Positions 1 through 10,251 of a DNA stretch of 64,000 nt are shown here, piece by piece. Made by a program: the position numbers and the translations under genes. The stretch is from contig WKLE02000021.1 in assembly GCA_014885115.2 (NCBI GenBank), positions 1-64,000 of the forward strand, written 5' to 3'. Source of the stretch: Asterionellopsis glacialis (Eukaryota > Bacillariophyta > Plagiogrammaphyceae > Rhaphoneidales > Asterionellopsidaceae). Positions within the stretch are counted from its first letter, which is position 1; the number at the start of each line of letters is the position of its first letter. The notes under the pieces were generated by a model that ran no database searches, was not told the origin of the DNA, and saw nothing but the letters and a program-made list of their open reading frames with translations.

Positions 1-547
1 GTTCTATCTTTGTCTTGGTGAAACGGTATCCCGACCAAAAAGGGAAATTATGAAAAATATGGCTGTGTCGGGCTATATATTATTTACTTCGGAATAAGGT
101 ATGACCCAATTGAAAAGCTAAATTTGTTTTTACTTCGGAATAAGGTATGACCCAATTCACGCCGCGAATTGAAACCTGTCCGATTTTTGGGTCTAATGAA
201 TACCGTAGGTCATGCTCCAAGGCGTATGAGTACCTGTACCAGGTAGCTGGTATGGTCCAAAGCGCAACGTAGGCCATACATGTACCGGTACGTAAGGACT
301 AGTTTTTGATGGGAGTGAGGCGGAGGTCTCTGAGAGACCAGCTGAGACAAAGAACCATACCCCCAACTCTAACCCCAAGCCTAATCAAAACAATACTTTC
401 CATGTCCATTATTTTTGATTTTGTTCCCCTGATGTTCTGTTGCTGCGTGGTCTGAGCTTACATTCCAAAGAACTTACTAGAGGAACCGAAGAAAACCTGA
501 GACCGTCTAGTAATAGAACCAAGAGCTAATTCTTGTTTGAGAATAGA
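1..547. other. Intergenic region with direct repeat and GTAC-rich stretch
   Basis: No gene is supported here. The stretch holds a 29-bp perfect direct repeat (83-111 and 129-157), a small CAATTC/GAATTG inverted repeat at about 151-170, and a run of GTACC/GGTAC words at about 220-300 like those in other intergenic regions of the window. The remainder is the presumed promoter of the ATG6 gene starting at 548. Confidence 0.6.
83..157. repeat. 29-bp direct repeat, two copies
   Basis: The same 29 bases, starting TTTACTTCGG and ending GACCCAATT, occur at 83-111 and 129-157 with a 46-bp period. The copies are identical, so the duplication is recent or maintained. No function is known. Confidence 0.9.
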
Positions 548-2057
548 ATGAAGGACGAAGGTCGGAAAGTGTCACGGGCTAGTCAACTGGGATGCACATG
601 TGGCCATTCTCAACGACTCGTACGGACAATGGTGGACGATAATTTCAGCGCTACAGCGGGACAACATGCCAGTTTGGACGCATCGTTTGTTCATCTCACG
701 CGACCACCACCCCGAGAGAGTAGTAATGACAGTAATCATGAAGGTTTACTTGAGACACTAAGACATTCCTCTCAACTTCTTCGTGTTGCACAGGGGAATG
801 CTATCACCCAGCATCTGTCTGATCCTGGAGTGTCGCTTTGCCAAGATTGTATTGATCGGTGCGTGAGAAAAGAGCTGTATTTAACAGCAATTGCTCAGTT
901 TTACTCACTTATGAAATCTTTCTTTGCTTGAATTCCCCCTATGTCCTCCGTTCCGATCCAGAGTTGCGCAGGCTTTAGAATCTGACACAGAAAGGCTTAA
1001 AATGGAGTCGTTGGCTTACGAACGTGCATTTATAGCAGAGGAAGAAAGACAGAAGATGCTTCGCAATGCCGTGGAAAGTAACGTTGCTGGTACATCTGAT
1101 TCGTCTAAGGATGATATTTTAGTTCGGTAAGAATGTACTACTTCTTTGAAGCGCAAACTTCAAGTGTCTCGAATAATTTTCTATTCTTCTTCACTGACAA
1201 TTTATTCTTTTCTTATTCGATCCAAAAGAGCGGCAACAGCATTCAATGATGAAATTAAGGTTCTGAAAGCAGCTTGCGAACAGCATGAAAACGAACTTCA
1301 TTATTTAAAATCGTTGCAAAAGCAACAGATGGTTCTTTCACAACAACTGGAGCTTAAAGAAGATGGTATTTGGGAGGAACAAAATGCTTTGGAATTGGAG
1401 GCCAAAGCATTGGACAATATCATTGCTCAATTAGGAACGCATTGTTTACGTGCTCAGAAGGATTTGGAATCTTTGTCTATGGTAAAACTACATCCTACAC
1501 TGTTCGATTTAGTTGTTGATAAACGAGGTTTGAGATATCCATTGATCAATGAACTTAGACTCGCTTTCCGACCAAAGGGCGATGTCGAGTGGAAAGAAAT
1601 CAATGCAGCCTGGTCGCAGGCGGCCCAACTCATTCTCTTTATCGGTGCATCTGTGGATTTTCGTTCACGCCAGTGGCGGGTCGTGCCGCTGACGCCAGTT
1701 GCAAAATTGATATTTATTTCACCCGATGGGAAACGTGCAGTTTACAGTCTCGGGAGTGGACATGAGACAAGTTCGCCTGATGGTTCTCGGGCCAAAAGAG
1801 CTCCAGAAATGAGTATGAGTTTAAGAGCTCTCAATTGTTTGTTGGATGAAATGATACGTCACATCTCGTCCCTGGTTGAGAATTCTCCAAAATTGCCATA
1901 CGATATTTCAAGGCACCGTATTGGAACATACGACTTGTCACGGTTAGATGAAAGCGACGATTCCAGCTGGTCGCAAGTAATTCATAGTGTTGCATCGAAC
2001 TTGCAATGGCTTTCTGATCGAGCTTCGGAATACACCCTGGAAGCTACGGTAATATAA
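548..2057 (+). CDS. ATG6: Beclin-1/Atg6 autophagy protein
   Basis: Beclin/Atg6 is the regulatory subunit of the class III PI3-kinase (Vps34) complex that starts autophagosome formation and acts in endosomal sorting. Three exons join in frame: 548..858, 962..1126 and 1229..2057, giving about 434 residues. The order is typical: a divergent N-terminus with a BH3-like stretch (LDASFVHL), a CxxC pair (LCQDCID), a coiled coil across exons 2-3 (MVLSQQLELKEDG), then the conserved ECD/BARA domain containing VEWKEINAAWSQAAQL, and a C-terminal SNLQWLSDRAS helix like the aromatic-finger region. The second intron has a GTAAGA donor; the first donor is GTGCGT. ATG at 548 is the first in-frame ATG; 629 is an alternative. 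Length is close to human Beclin (450). Identification is from family motifs and is strong. Confidence 0.9.
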
Positions 2058-2137
2058 TTTCTTGAGGCATGTAAATTTTGTGAACAATAGATGTATACAC
2101 ATATTATATAACAAATTATAAATGTAGGCATCGAAAT

Positions 2138-3385
2138 CTATGGTGTGTCCAAAATTCCAGAAGAAGCAATCTCGAAAAGTGCCGTCCTCTCTTGTGAACT
2201 CCTTTGGTCAACAGCTTTGGCAGGATGTTGCTCTAGAGTTGCACGTACGATTTTTCGCGGAGACAACAAGAGTCCAGGAAGATTGTTTTCTTGCTCGACT
2301 GGACTTGAACTTTCTTCTATGTGTAACCACAATTTCAGGTCGGCAGCCTTCCAAGATTTGCCCATCGCGGCTTTCAATGAATTCTTATCAGCTGATACAG
2401 TACCATTTGTCACTAAAACAGCAGCTCCATATTGCCTTGCCAATCGCCTCAGCATGCATGCAACCTCGCCTGTCACAGACATACTCCCACCTCTGGCTGC
2501 ATACAAGTCACCAGATAGACAACCTGACGCAGAATCCAGTACGATCAACAATCTTGATGGCGGCGACAAGGATCTTGAATTGTTATTACGTTCAGAATAT
2601 CTTTGTTGGATGTTTGCTTCGATGTTTGATAATGCTGAGAGAGCTTCGTAGCCATTTGATATTGTGAAGAATTGTACACCCTTAATGGGGTTTGCATTTT
2701 TTGTACGATGACATAGTTGGTTAAGACGACGGGCCAGAACGATAGTGGCGTGTCCTATACCACTTGCCAAATAGAACACGTTCGGTTCAGTTTGCGCCGA
2801 TGCGTGAAATGCAGATACCATGAGAGCTATTTGTGTCTTACCACTTGCTGGTGGACCTGCAAACTGTGTGACATACCCAAATGGTATCCCCGTTGTATCT
2901 TCGGCGACTACCCGCCGCATCTGCCGTTTACCAGGGTGTACTACAGCCGTATTTGAAAAATCCTTTGGAAACGACAACAGTTGATCCAACCGGTCACACC
3001 CTGTCGAAAGGATTCCCTGATCAAAACATAGCGATTCGTAGAGTCCCAAGTCTAATGCTGAGACAGAGCCTAAAAGAAAAGAGTTACTAGCATTTCTATT
3101 TTGGCTGGAGGTCTCGTCGTTGGTACTTGTTGGAGTGACGGACGAATAACGTTTGAGAGTTGCCTTGATGTTCAAAGCACGCTGACCATTATTCTCTTTT
3201 GTAACAAGGGCATCAGCAACAGCAGCACGGACATCTAAAATCTGCTGCAATGGCACACCAATAGCTTCTGCCAAGCCGACTGGATCCCGGGACAAGAGGG
3301 CTTGTGGAGTCTCGATCGGTGGTGCAGCTTTTGCTAGTGTTTCTCGTAACTGCGGGTGAACACCAATAGATTCAAATGTAGGCAT
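2138..3385 (-). CDS. RAD51D: RAD51D-like RecA/Rad51 recombinase paralogue
   Basis: Rad51 paralogues are ATPases that help load Rad51 during homologous recombination; RAD51D belongs to the BCDX2 complex. The 415-residue intronless ORF has an N-terminal helical segment (about 1-62) like the RAD51D N-domain, Walker A GPPASGKTQ at 177-185, Walker B LLIVLDS at 279-285, and a late GKSWKAADLKLWL segment that matches the GRSW element after the RecA core of RAD51D better than it matches RAD51 or DMC1. Length exceeds the human protein (328) because of low-complexity inserts around 80-105 and 260-275. The start is ATG at 3385. The gene is tail-to-tail with ATG6, with about 80 bp between stops. RAD51D rather than another paralogue is inferred; the RecA/Rad51 family assignment is firm. 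Confidence 0.82.
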   Translation of the reverse strand: MPTFESIGVHPQLRETLAKAAPPIETPQALLSRDPVGLAEAIGVPLQQILDVRAAVADALVTKENNGQRALNIKATLKRYSSVTPTSTNDETSSQNRNASNSFLLGSVSALDLGLYESLCFDQGILSTGCDRLDQLLSFPKDFSNTAVVHPGKRQMRRVVAEDTTGIPFGYVTQFAGPPASGKTQIALMVSAFHASAQTEPNVFYLASGIGHATIVLARRLNQLCHRTKNANPIKGVQFFTISNGYEALSALSNIEANIQQRYSERNNNSRSLSPPSRLLIVLDSASGCLSGDLYAARGGSMSVTGEVACMLRRLARQYGAAVLVTNGTVSADKNSLKAAMGKSWKAADLKLWLHIEESSSPVEQENNLPGLLLSPRKIVRATLEQHPAKAVDQRSSQERTALFEIASSGILDTP

Positions 3386-3924
3386 CGTTACGTTTCAATT
3401 CAGTTGCTTTTTCCTGGTCTGATTAGTTGAGGTACGCAACGACCCCTGTTGTTTTGTTGTTCCTGCGTTCTACAGATCCGTTTTTTCGCTTTAGAGACTC
3501 GCCATTTTTTCGTTCTTGACTACTGCGTTTTCGTCATGAGTGAAAAATTTGGGAATGAGAGTTCCTTCTGCGGCGCTGACACTGGCTGTGAGCAGGGCGC
3601 GGCGCGACAGAAAGATATCAGGGTCTGTCTGTGTTCCGGAGATATTTTTGGCGCAAACATCTTGAATTTGATATTTTGAAATGAACCTCCTAAAACTCAG
3701 AAGGTGCTATTTGAAGCGTCCTGTTTAAGACTAATGAAAGAATGTTATCTACTTCGATGTGTCCGATTGTTCCACTCTGATCCCCTGTTCGCGCACAACA
3801 ATGGGAAAAAATGAGTACCCGAAAATAGCACAAACGAATCAACAAAATAACTAGACCTACACGTACTGAGTGTCCTATCCTGACTCCGTACAGAAAATAC
3901 TTAAAATCTACCTAGTCTATTACT
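3386..3924. other. Intergenic region
   Basis: This region lies between the start of the RAD51D-like gene and the end of the DEAD-box helicase gene. The plus-strand ORF at 3449-3679 has no recognisable feature. No RNA gene or repeat was seen. Confidence 0.5.
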
Positions 3925-5625
3925 CTAGTTTTCCAAATTTCGCTTCTTCTTTTGTTGTTGCCGTGCAATACAACGAACATCAAGAGATAATTTGTTGGCA
4001 AGCCGTTCAAGAACAAACTCTTGATCTGACGTGATTAAGGAAACAACCATTCCACGACGTCCTAACCGACCAGCCCGGCCACCTCGATGCACATAAGTAT
4101 CTCCATCAGGAGGCAGATCAAAGTTGATCACATGTGATACATCTGTTACATCTAGACCACGTGCTGCCAAGTCTGTTGAAAATAAAATCCGAAGCTTGCT
4201 GTCGCCCTTTTCTGATTCATTGTCGCCGTTGGTAATTTTCTCGTTGCTTTCGTCTCCCAATCTCCGACCTCCGATCGAACCACCATCGATGCCCATAAAA
4301 CCAAGCATTGCTGAAGCACGAGCAGAAAGGTTGTCTTCGTAACGCAGAACGCTCACGATACAATTTGCTCCTTGCTCCTGCTCAGGACCATAACCTTCCT
4401 TCCAGCAAATCCCATCAAAGTCCTTCGCCAAAACAGCACCCATCTCCTCCATTGGTCGTTGGCTTTCCGCAAATATCAATACCTTTGTGACTCCAGTCAG
4501 TTTCTTTAGCGTTCGTCGTAGTGCTCCCAACTTCTTTTCCTGCGAGGTACACACTACAGAGGTATGCTGTAACGTAGGTGGGATCAATTCGCCAGGACTA
4601 GCACAAACATGCATCGGCTCTTTAAGTGTCCACTGGTTTTGAACACATTGTTTTAAAAAATACCTGTGTTGAGGAATGGTCGCAGAACAAAACACGGTCT
4701 GACGGTGCATAATAGGCCGCACTGATGGAGCACCATCTAGAAGCTGACCAAGACCAGATTCATCTGCAGACCTGTCCGCAACTTCAAATGTTGGACTAAG
4801 ATGCCGAGATAAAAGTTCGTGAAGAGGCCCATTCGAAGCCAAATTTGATGTCATGGATCCAGCATTATTCAACAAACACGCATCAACCTCATCAACCACC
4901 ACATAATTAACGGCATTGTATTTGATCCCGCCAAACCGTACCATATTAGTAAGCTCCTCGGGAGTTCCGATGACAACATGTGGCGGTTCGGCCCATGCCC
5001 AAGCTCTTTGGCGCTTATGGTTACTCCCCTGAAGAATACTCATAATCATGATTTTCCCGCCAGCATCGGTCTCAACTCCACTGCCAGCAGCTAGACGTTT
5101 GGCAACACGTGCTACTTGCAAACCCAATTCTCGAGTAGGCACTACAACAAGTGCCTGAATGGCTGCCCTTGAGGCATCGATCCTAGCCAGTAGAGGTAGC
5201 AGATACGACAAGGTTTTACCGCTTCCCGTTTGTGCCTGAATGACAACATCACTCCCTTTTAGAATCACATCTATTGAACGCTGTTGCACCAAAGTTGGGT
5301 TGGTCCAGCCGCACTCTGAACACCTTGACGTTAACCAAGAAGGTATAATCTGTTGATCACTTCCGGTTGAGTATAATTCGTCAAACGTCTCGTCCGACAG
5401 TGTACCGTCTCCAAAAGTTTCATAGTTCGAAATAGAAGATCGAGATGCAGCAGCCTTTGCATTTGACAGGGATTCTTCATTCGCAGTAGACCCCAGAACC
5501 GTCGAATAAGAATGCGCACTGGACGATACCCGATTAGACAGATGTTGCTGCCAACTTGTAAAGGCTTTCCCGGAAGATATTCTTTCACAGACCAATGCAA
5601 GAACTAAAACATTGATTCTAAGCAT
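3925..5625 (-). CDS. DEAD-box RNA helicase, probably plastid-targeted
   Basis: ATP-dependent RNA helicase of 566 residues. The visible core motifs are Q-like region (about 104-116), motif I AQTGSGKT (131-138), Ia PTREL, Ib GTPEEL, motif II DEVD (245-248, a DEAD variant), III SAT (314-316), V STDLAARGLDV (483-493) and VI HRGGRAGR (513-520, where HRIGRTGR is usual). A low-complexity insert lies at about 410-478 before motif V. The N-terminus is a hydrophobic signal-like segment followed by GKAFTSW and a Ser-rich stretch, the form of diatom bipartite plastid leaders. Plastid import is therefore inferred, and a role in plastid rRNA maturation or mRNA handling is plausible but not shown. It is intronless and starts at ATG 5625. 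Confidence 0.88.
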   Translation of the reverse strand: MLRINVLVLALVCERISSGKAFTSWQQHLSNRVSSSAHSYSTVLGSTANEESLSNAKAAASRSSISNYETFGDGTLSDETFDELYSTGSDQQIIPSWLTSRCSECGWTNPTLVQQRSIDVILKGSDVVIQAQTGSGKTLSYLLPLLARIDASRAAIQALVVVPTRELGLQVARVAKRLAAGSGVETDAGGKIMIMSILQGSNHKRQRAWAWAEPPHVVIGTPEELTNMVRFGGIKYNAVNYVVVDEVDACLLNNAGSMTSNLASNGPLHELLSRHLSPTFEVADRSADESGLGQLLDGAPSVRPIMHRQTVFCSATIPQHRYFLKQCVQNQWTLKEPMHVCASPGELIPPTLQHTSVVCTSQEKKLGALRRTLKKLTGVTKVLIFAESQRPMEEMGAVLAKDFDGICWKEGYGPEQEQGANCIVSVLRYEDNLSARASAMLGFMGIDGGSIGGRRLGDESNEKITNGDNESEKGDSKLRILFSTDLAARGLDVTDVSHVINFDLPPDGDTYVHRGGRAGRLGRRGMVVSLITSDQEFVLERLANKLSLDVRCIARQQQKKKRNLEN

Positions 5626-6245
5626 AATGTGTAACCTAATTTTCCCTACAATAATGCTTGTGCCGCTATTCCCAATTTACTTTACGTTTTTTCGGACTCT
5701 TCTGTGATTCTTCTAATAAAAACCTTTGGCTTCTTTTGACATTGATAAATTTGATGTTTGCTGCGTCCCGCTGTTGCGTCAGTTTTGAGTGCCGAGGTGT
5801 TGGCGTTTTGTTCTAGACAGCCTATTTTTTCTTTCGCAGCAACTAGTAGTCTAGTTGAAAGAGCGAAAAACCAAAGAACTTCCATCACGCCAAATTAATT
5901 TTAGTGGTCGGCAAATTCCTTTCCGGGTTCACAGAAGACCGCAAGCCCGACCGTCAGTAATCAATTAACATATAAAGCTACGTATTTAGAAAGGGCTACG
6001 ATTTTTAGAATTTCTAGGATAAAAATTAAAACTGTATATTATATTTGTTTTGAAGTCCGTCTGTCTATGCCGCTGACTGATGGACACAAGGTACATTCGT
6101 GCTGGCTCTCAGGGTAAAGTCCTGCCATCTCTTGAGAGGTCCTACCGATTTTGGTAAAAGATGGGGTTTGCGATAAAACATCAAAATATATCGAATATCG
6201 AGTTGTATCAACATCATTATCATCTTGAGCTAGACCTGGATCGCG
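5626..6245. other. Divergent promoter region
   Basis: About 620 bp separate the helicase start (minus) from the Rpp14-like start (plus). The short minus ORF at 5682-5888 shows no domain. No other structure was seen. Confidence 0.5.
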
Positions 6246-6623
6246 ATGACGAAAGATAATTGCATGCGTATTGATGACACAAAGCGGCTATCAAACCTTT
6301 TACCAAAATCAAGAAAAGCAAACAATGATTGGTCTTACATGCTGGTAGAGTCGAAACCTAAAGTAGATGAGAGAGAGTTACTAACGATAATCACTGTGTC
6401 CTTGCGACATCTTTTCGGTGCCTGTCAGCCTCATGGTGTCTTCGAAGTAATTGATAATAACGGTCGACTTTCGGTTATAAAATGCGACACTTCTTCACTT
6501 GCTTCGATTAGAGCATCGTTGACAATGCCTACACCGCCTCCTTTTATGCAAAATACCGTTTATCGATTTGATGTGCTGCAAATAAAAAACGAAGAAATCG
6601 AGATAGATACCGGAAAGTCCTGA
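6246..6623 (+). CDS. Rpp14/Pop5-family RNase P/MRP subunit
   Basis: Small intronless protein of 125 residues. The pattern WSYMLVESKP near residue 30, then LLTIITVSLRHLFGACQ, IKCDTSSLASIRASLT and a final YRFDVLQI strand matches the Rpp14/Pop5 fold, where human RPP14 has YMKFQL, LIVSALKNLFGE, LRICSSGLVKLWSSLT and FRVIQVS at the same places. Family members bind the RNA of nuclear RNase P and RNase MRP, which process tRNA and rRNA precursors. Length agrees with human RPP14 (124). Rpp14 is favoured over Pop5 because the loop spacing is closer. The assignment comes from motif memory without a search. Confidence 0.7.
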   Translation: MTKDNCMRIDDTKRLSNLLPKSRKANNDWSYMLVESKPKVDERELLTIITVSLRHLFGACQPHGVFEVIDNNGRLSVIKCDTSSLASIRASLTMPTPPPFMQNTVYRFDVLQIKNEEIEIDTGKS

Positions 6624-7124
6624 TGCATGAAATATTACATTTAGAATTCTTTGCTAGTTCATACTAGGTTCTTATTCGAGAATCATTGTCATGCACAACA
6701 TATTGTGCTTTTTATTTTATGCCAACAATATGAATGCTCTTTTCAGTGGTTTTGGCTAAAGATACTTTCTACAATGAACAAGATTTGAGGATTGAGTATA
6801 CGACAGCACCGATACAGAAATAGTTGATCGACTTTCCTCATACCTCAATTGTAGCTCAACATTAATTTGATGTCACAGCTACGCAATGTCTAATATAATC
6901 GAATGTTGAATTTCGAGTAAAATTTTGATTTAGAAGACTGAAGACTCTTTACTCCAGCTCCTGAGTTAGAAATATAAAATTTTGCAAGGCGACCCACAGA
7001 TTAAGTCTTCAAACAATTTATTTTCTTCTGGACAACATAAATCAACAATAAATGTAAATGGTCTAATACAAAGATGATCCTGACTTTATTTGCTACATTG
7101 TACGGAGTGGTTGTGTCCACCCTT
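6624..7124. other. Convergent intergenic region
   Basis: AT-rich 3' flank shared by the Rpp14-like gene and the mL59-like gene. No gene, RNA or repeat is supported. Confidence 0.5.
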
Positions 7125-7550
7125 CTATCGCCGTTTTTGCTGCGCAGCCTTAAACGTGTTTTCGAAAGTCTTAGGTGGTCTCTTATCCATCTTTTCCTGA
7201 TAGTAATCCTGGATTTTCTTGTCCATACCATCAAGAAATCCTTCAATCTTGCCAGCTCTAGATTCTCTTGTTCTCTCCCGTTGGTGTCCCTTGGGGGGTC
7301 GAATTTGCATTGTGCCCACTTTACCTGGCTTATCCCACTTGAAATCCCAGCCTTCTCCAGTGGTCCGGTCAAAGGCGCCGTAGGTACCCGCTTTTAATGC
7401 CTTCTTTCGCAAATCCGCAGCAACACGCTTCGAAATAAGAGGAGCTCGCCATTTGCTATTTACGCGCTGTGGCTTCAGTGCTTCTTCACCAAATTCGCAT
7501 AGTTTGCGGAGCGCCCATCGCATCTTCGGAAGGCCATTTCCAGCCGACAT
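7125..7550 (-). CDS. Probable mitochondrial ribosomal large-subunit protein, mL59-like
   Basis: Basic protein of 141 residues from ATG 7550. It contains KWRAPLISKRVAADLRKKAL, followed by a Gly- and Trp-containing stretch and a Lys/Arg-rich helical C-terminus. The pattern of a Trp, a proline, then a basic S-x-R-x-A-x-L-x-K helix is the hallmark of the fungal MRPL25 (mL59)/mammalian mL64 family of mitoribosome proteins. There is no obvious long presequence, but the first 30 residues are basic and amphipathic. The assignment rests on one short motif plus composition and size, so another small ribosomal protein is possible. Confidence 0.5.
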   Translation of the reverse strand: MSAGNGLPKMRWALRKLCEFGEEALKPQRVNSKWRAPLISKRVAADLRKKALKAGTYGAFDRTTGEGWDFKWDKPGKVGTMQIRPPKGHQRERTRESRAGKIEGFLDGMDKKIQDYYQEKMDKRPPKTFENTFKAAQQKRR

Positions 7551-8250
7551 TGCTCGTTTGCTTTTTGCTTTTCCTTTCGAGCAGAATCAAAGACAACACA
7601 ACTCTCTTGTGTGGAAATTCTATCTGGTTTGGTCCTAGTCGTATTGGTGCGTTCTCTTGGCTAACGTCGTCGCAGAGTTCAAGGACAAGTTTCAAGTTTC
7701 CTTGCTATCTTGATGCGCTGCTCTGTGTGTCATCATCAGTCATCATCATCTACCGTATCTCATAGAGTCTGGTAGAGGACTAATCTGACTACTGATGAAG
7801 AACAGACCTCATCTGAAAAGGTTATGAGGAGGGCCCTCGACCCTTTCCGCTTCCATCAATTTTTTTTCTTGTGCATCTTTCAATCTTCGTTATGCATGCC
7901 GGGTTTCTCTGCTTTTGTCTGTCTTTCTCGTAGTGCCGCCGCTCTCGATCGCTGCTCTTGCTTCGTCCTCCACAAAAAGCGCCACACCCTCAACCGTTTT
8001 CTGTCTATGCTACTTCAAAATAATACTGGTCCTGTACGTTGGTTCCTAATTTCTTGAGATGCAACTTTTGTCTGTGTCGTTTCATTTCAGAAGCTACCTC
8101 GCGTAAATGCTAAAAAACCAGGAACTGGTCAATGCTTTTTGTTCTTCGAAGACAAAGAGGAATTACTCGCAAAGCTGTGTTGAATAGAGTAAACGAACCC
8201 TAGTAAATAGTTAGATACCATAATTTCATTAGATCCACTTGAAAACAAAC
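7551..8250. other. Divergent promoter region upstream of BUD23
   Basis: About 700 bp lie between the divergent mL59-like and BUD23 starts. The overlapping short ORFs at 7453-8057 on both strands show no domain and look like chance open frames. A pyrimidine-rich stretch occupies about 7840-7960. Confidence 0.5.
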
Positions 8251-9284
8251 ATGTCTCGGCCAGAATTGACGGGCCATGCGTCTTTGTTTTATAACGCAAA
8301 AGAAGCGCGAAAGTATGATTCGTCCAGTCGTATGATTGGAGTGCAACGAGAAATCACTGACCGTGCTATCGAGTTGCTGCGTCTACCAGAGGGGAAGCCC
8401 TCCTTTATACTCGACGTTGGATGTGGATCTGGACTTAGTGGACAAGTTTTGGAAGAAAAGGGACATGTTTGGGTTGGTTGCGATGTTTCTCGTGACATGC
8501 TTGATGTCGCAAATGAACGTATCGAGCGCTTACGAGACAATGTGTCGGATAATAATGGAAATACCAAGGATATGATGAATGATAGCGATGATGAAGAAGA
8601 TGATTCTGGCACGATGGTATCCACCGGAGATTTAATGCATCATGTAAGTTTCTGTCGTAATAAACAACAGAACAATATTGGTTGGATCATTGTCGCCTCA
8701 GCCAACCTCGCTTTATATATTTTCTGTTACTTTAGGACATGGGAACTGGTTTGCCATTTCGACCGGCATCATTTGATGCTTGTATCTCAATTTCAGCATT
8801 GCAATGGCTTTGCTATTCCAACTCGAAGAGTCAAATTCCCAAAAGACGGTTGACTCGTTTCTTTTCTTCTCTATACCAAGTTCTTAGGAGAGGTGGCAGA
8901 GCGGTTCTTCAATTTTATCCAGAAACGTCAGAGCAAGCAATTTTAATTTCAGAGTGCGCTGCAAAAGTTGGTTTTGCTGGTGGTGTTGTCGTAGATTACC
9001 CGAACTCCACGAAAGCAAAGAAACATTACTTGGTTTTGTCTTTTGATCGAGCCTATAAGGCACCCGCAGGCCTTACGGATGGTTCACTTCTTGCACAGAC
9101 GCAAACAGGGATTCGGGTGGACGCGAGGGACAATTCGAAAAAGAAACGCCCACCAAAGAAAAAGAAAGGAGGAGTTAAAACAAAAGAATGGATCGTTCAT
9201 AAGAAGGATGTGCAGAGGAAGAAAGGAAAGGATACTCGACCGGATACAAAGTATACAGCTCGAAAGCGTCCAACAAAATTTTAG
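8251..9284 (+). CDS. BUD23: 18S rRNA (guanine-N7) methyltransferase Bud23
   Basis: Bud23 (WBSCR22) is the SAM-dependent enzyme that makes m7G in 18S rRNA and is needed for 40S subunit maturation. Two exons, 8251..8643 and 8736..9284, join at phase 0 through a GTAAGT donor and TTTAG acceptor (313 residues). The features are MSRPEL at the N-terminus, SAM motif I LDVGCGSG (54-61), motif II acidic GCDVS, the family-specific ISALQWLC, and a long Lys/Arg-rich tail with KTKEWIVHKKD, which is a Bud23-specific C-terminal element. An acidic insert, DSDDEEDD (111-118), lies before the splice site and makes the protein longer than the human one (281). The first ATG at 8251 fits the conserved N-terminus. 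Confidence 0.93.
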
Positions 9285-10251
9285 ACAATGTTTTAAAGGA
9301 CAACGTAGTCCCATTCTTCGCACTTTTGCACCTGGGTCTTTTCTGTGGATATTGTTATTTCTCAGTCATCTAATTTTTAATGCATAGTCCAAGTAAGAAC
9401 TTAATTGAGATTTATCTTCCAAGTATTCTCGATTTGTGGTGTTATCCTCTAACACGTAACTTTTTTCTCTTTCCCAACTTTGCACCTGGGTCTTTTATGT
9501 GAATATTGTTATTTCTCAGTAATCTAATTTATAATGCATAGTCCAAGTAAGAACTTAATTGAGATTGATCTTCCAATTATTGTCGAATCGTGGTATTATC
9601 CTCTAACACAAAACTTTTTTTTCTTTCCCAACTCTCCTTCGCAGTTAAAATGATCTGCGCCCTTCTTTGATCTGTTCCTGGCATACGTTGTATGGCCATG
9701 TGACTTCAAGAGTCTATAAGCCCACTCGTATGTAATGTACAGATGCATCTCCAAAGAAACAGCCACGTTGAGAAAGTAACTACTTCGTAATTTTTCTTTC
9801 TCGGAGCGCACTGCAATCCGCTTGCTACCTACGGCGATACTCATGAGTATCCGCATCTAAAAACACGCATTATTATTCCCGATGCCAGCAACACAACTTT
9901 CGAGTTCAGCATGAGAGACGTAAATTTGACTTTGGAGTAAATATGAAAGGGAAACTCGTTTCTTCATTTGTGCCGTTGAAAATCATTCCTAAGGGCCTGA
10001 ATTTAGATGTCAATAGTAAATAGCAAATCAACAGATCTATCATTTTGTTATTGTGAAACACGAAAAGCAAAGAGAGAAGACAATTTGTGTGTGACTGAAA
10101 ATTATCACTCTAGAAATATCTTTCTTCAGACATGGGCAAGGAGGTACTATATATTTAATGTGAAGTCAACTTCGAAAGAGCTTTCAACAAACCATGCTTG
10201 AAAACGGAAATTTCAATATAAATCGTCTTTTATTCCCAGCTAAGTAAGTGC
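9285..10251. other. Convergent intergenic region with tandem duplication
   Basis: This is the 3' flank of BUD23 and of the plastid repeat protein. It contains a two-copy 154-bp tandem repeat (annotated separately). The small ORFs at 9596-9856 and 10007-10201 show no recognisable domain. Confidence 0.5.
9326..9633. repeat. 154-bp tandem duplication downstream of BUD23
   Basis: Two adjacent copies, about 9326-9479 and 9480-9633, share TGCACCTGGGTCTTTT, ATGCATAGTCCAAGTAAG and TTATCCTCTAACAC at a constant 154-bp offset, with only scattered substitutions. The block starts about 40 bp after the BUD23 stop, so it probably duplicates part of its 3' UTR or polyadenylation region. Confidence 0.9.

Noticed and set aside
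2140..2667. Plus-strand ORFs opposite the RAD51D-like gene
   Set aside because: They are antisense shadows of the RAD51D-like coding region and show no independent domain.
3449..3679. 76-residue plus ORF between RAD51D-like and helicase genes
   Set aside because: Cys/Phe-rich without domain, begins on a non-ATG codon and lies in a promoter region.
5682..5888. 68-residue minus ORF with a hydrophobic N-terminus
   Set aside because: Short, no homology, and sits just upstream of the helicase gene; the signal-like start could be chance.
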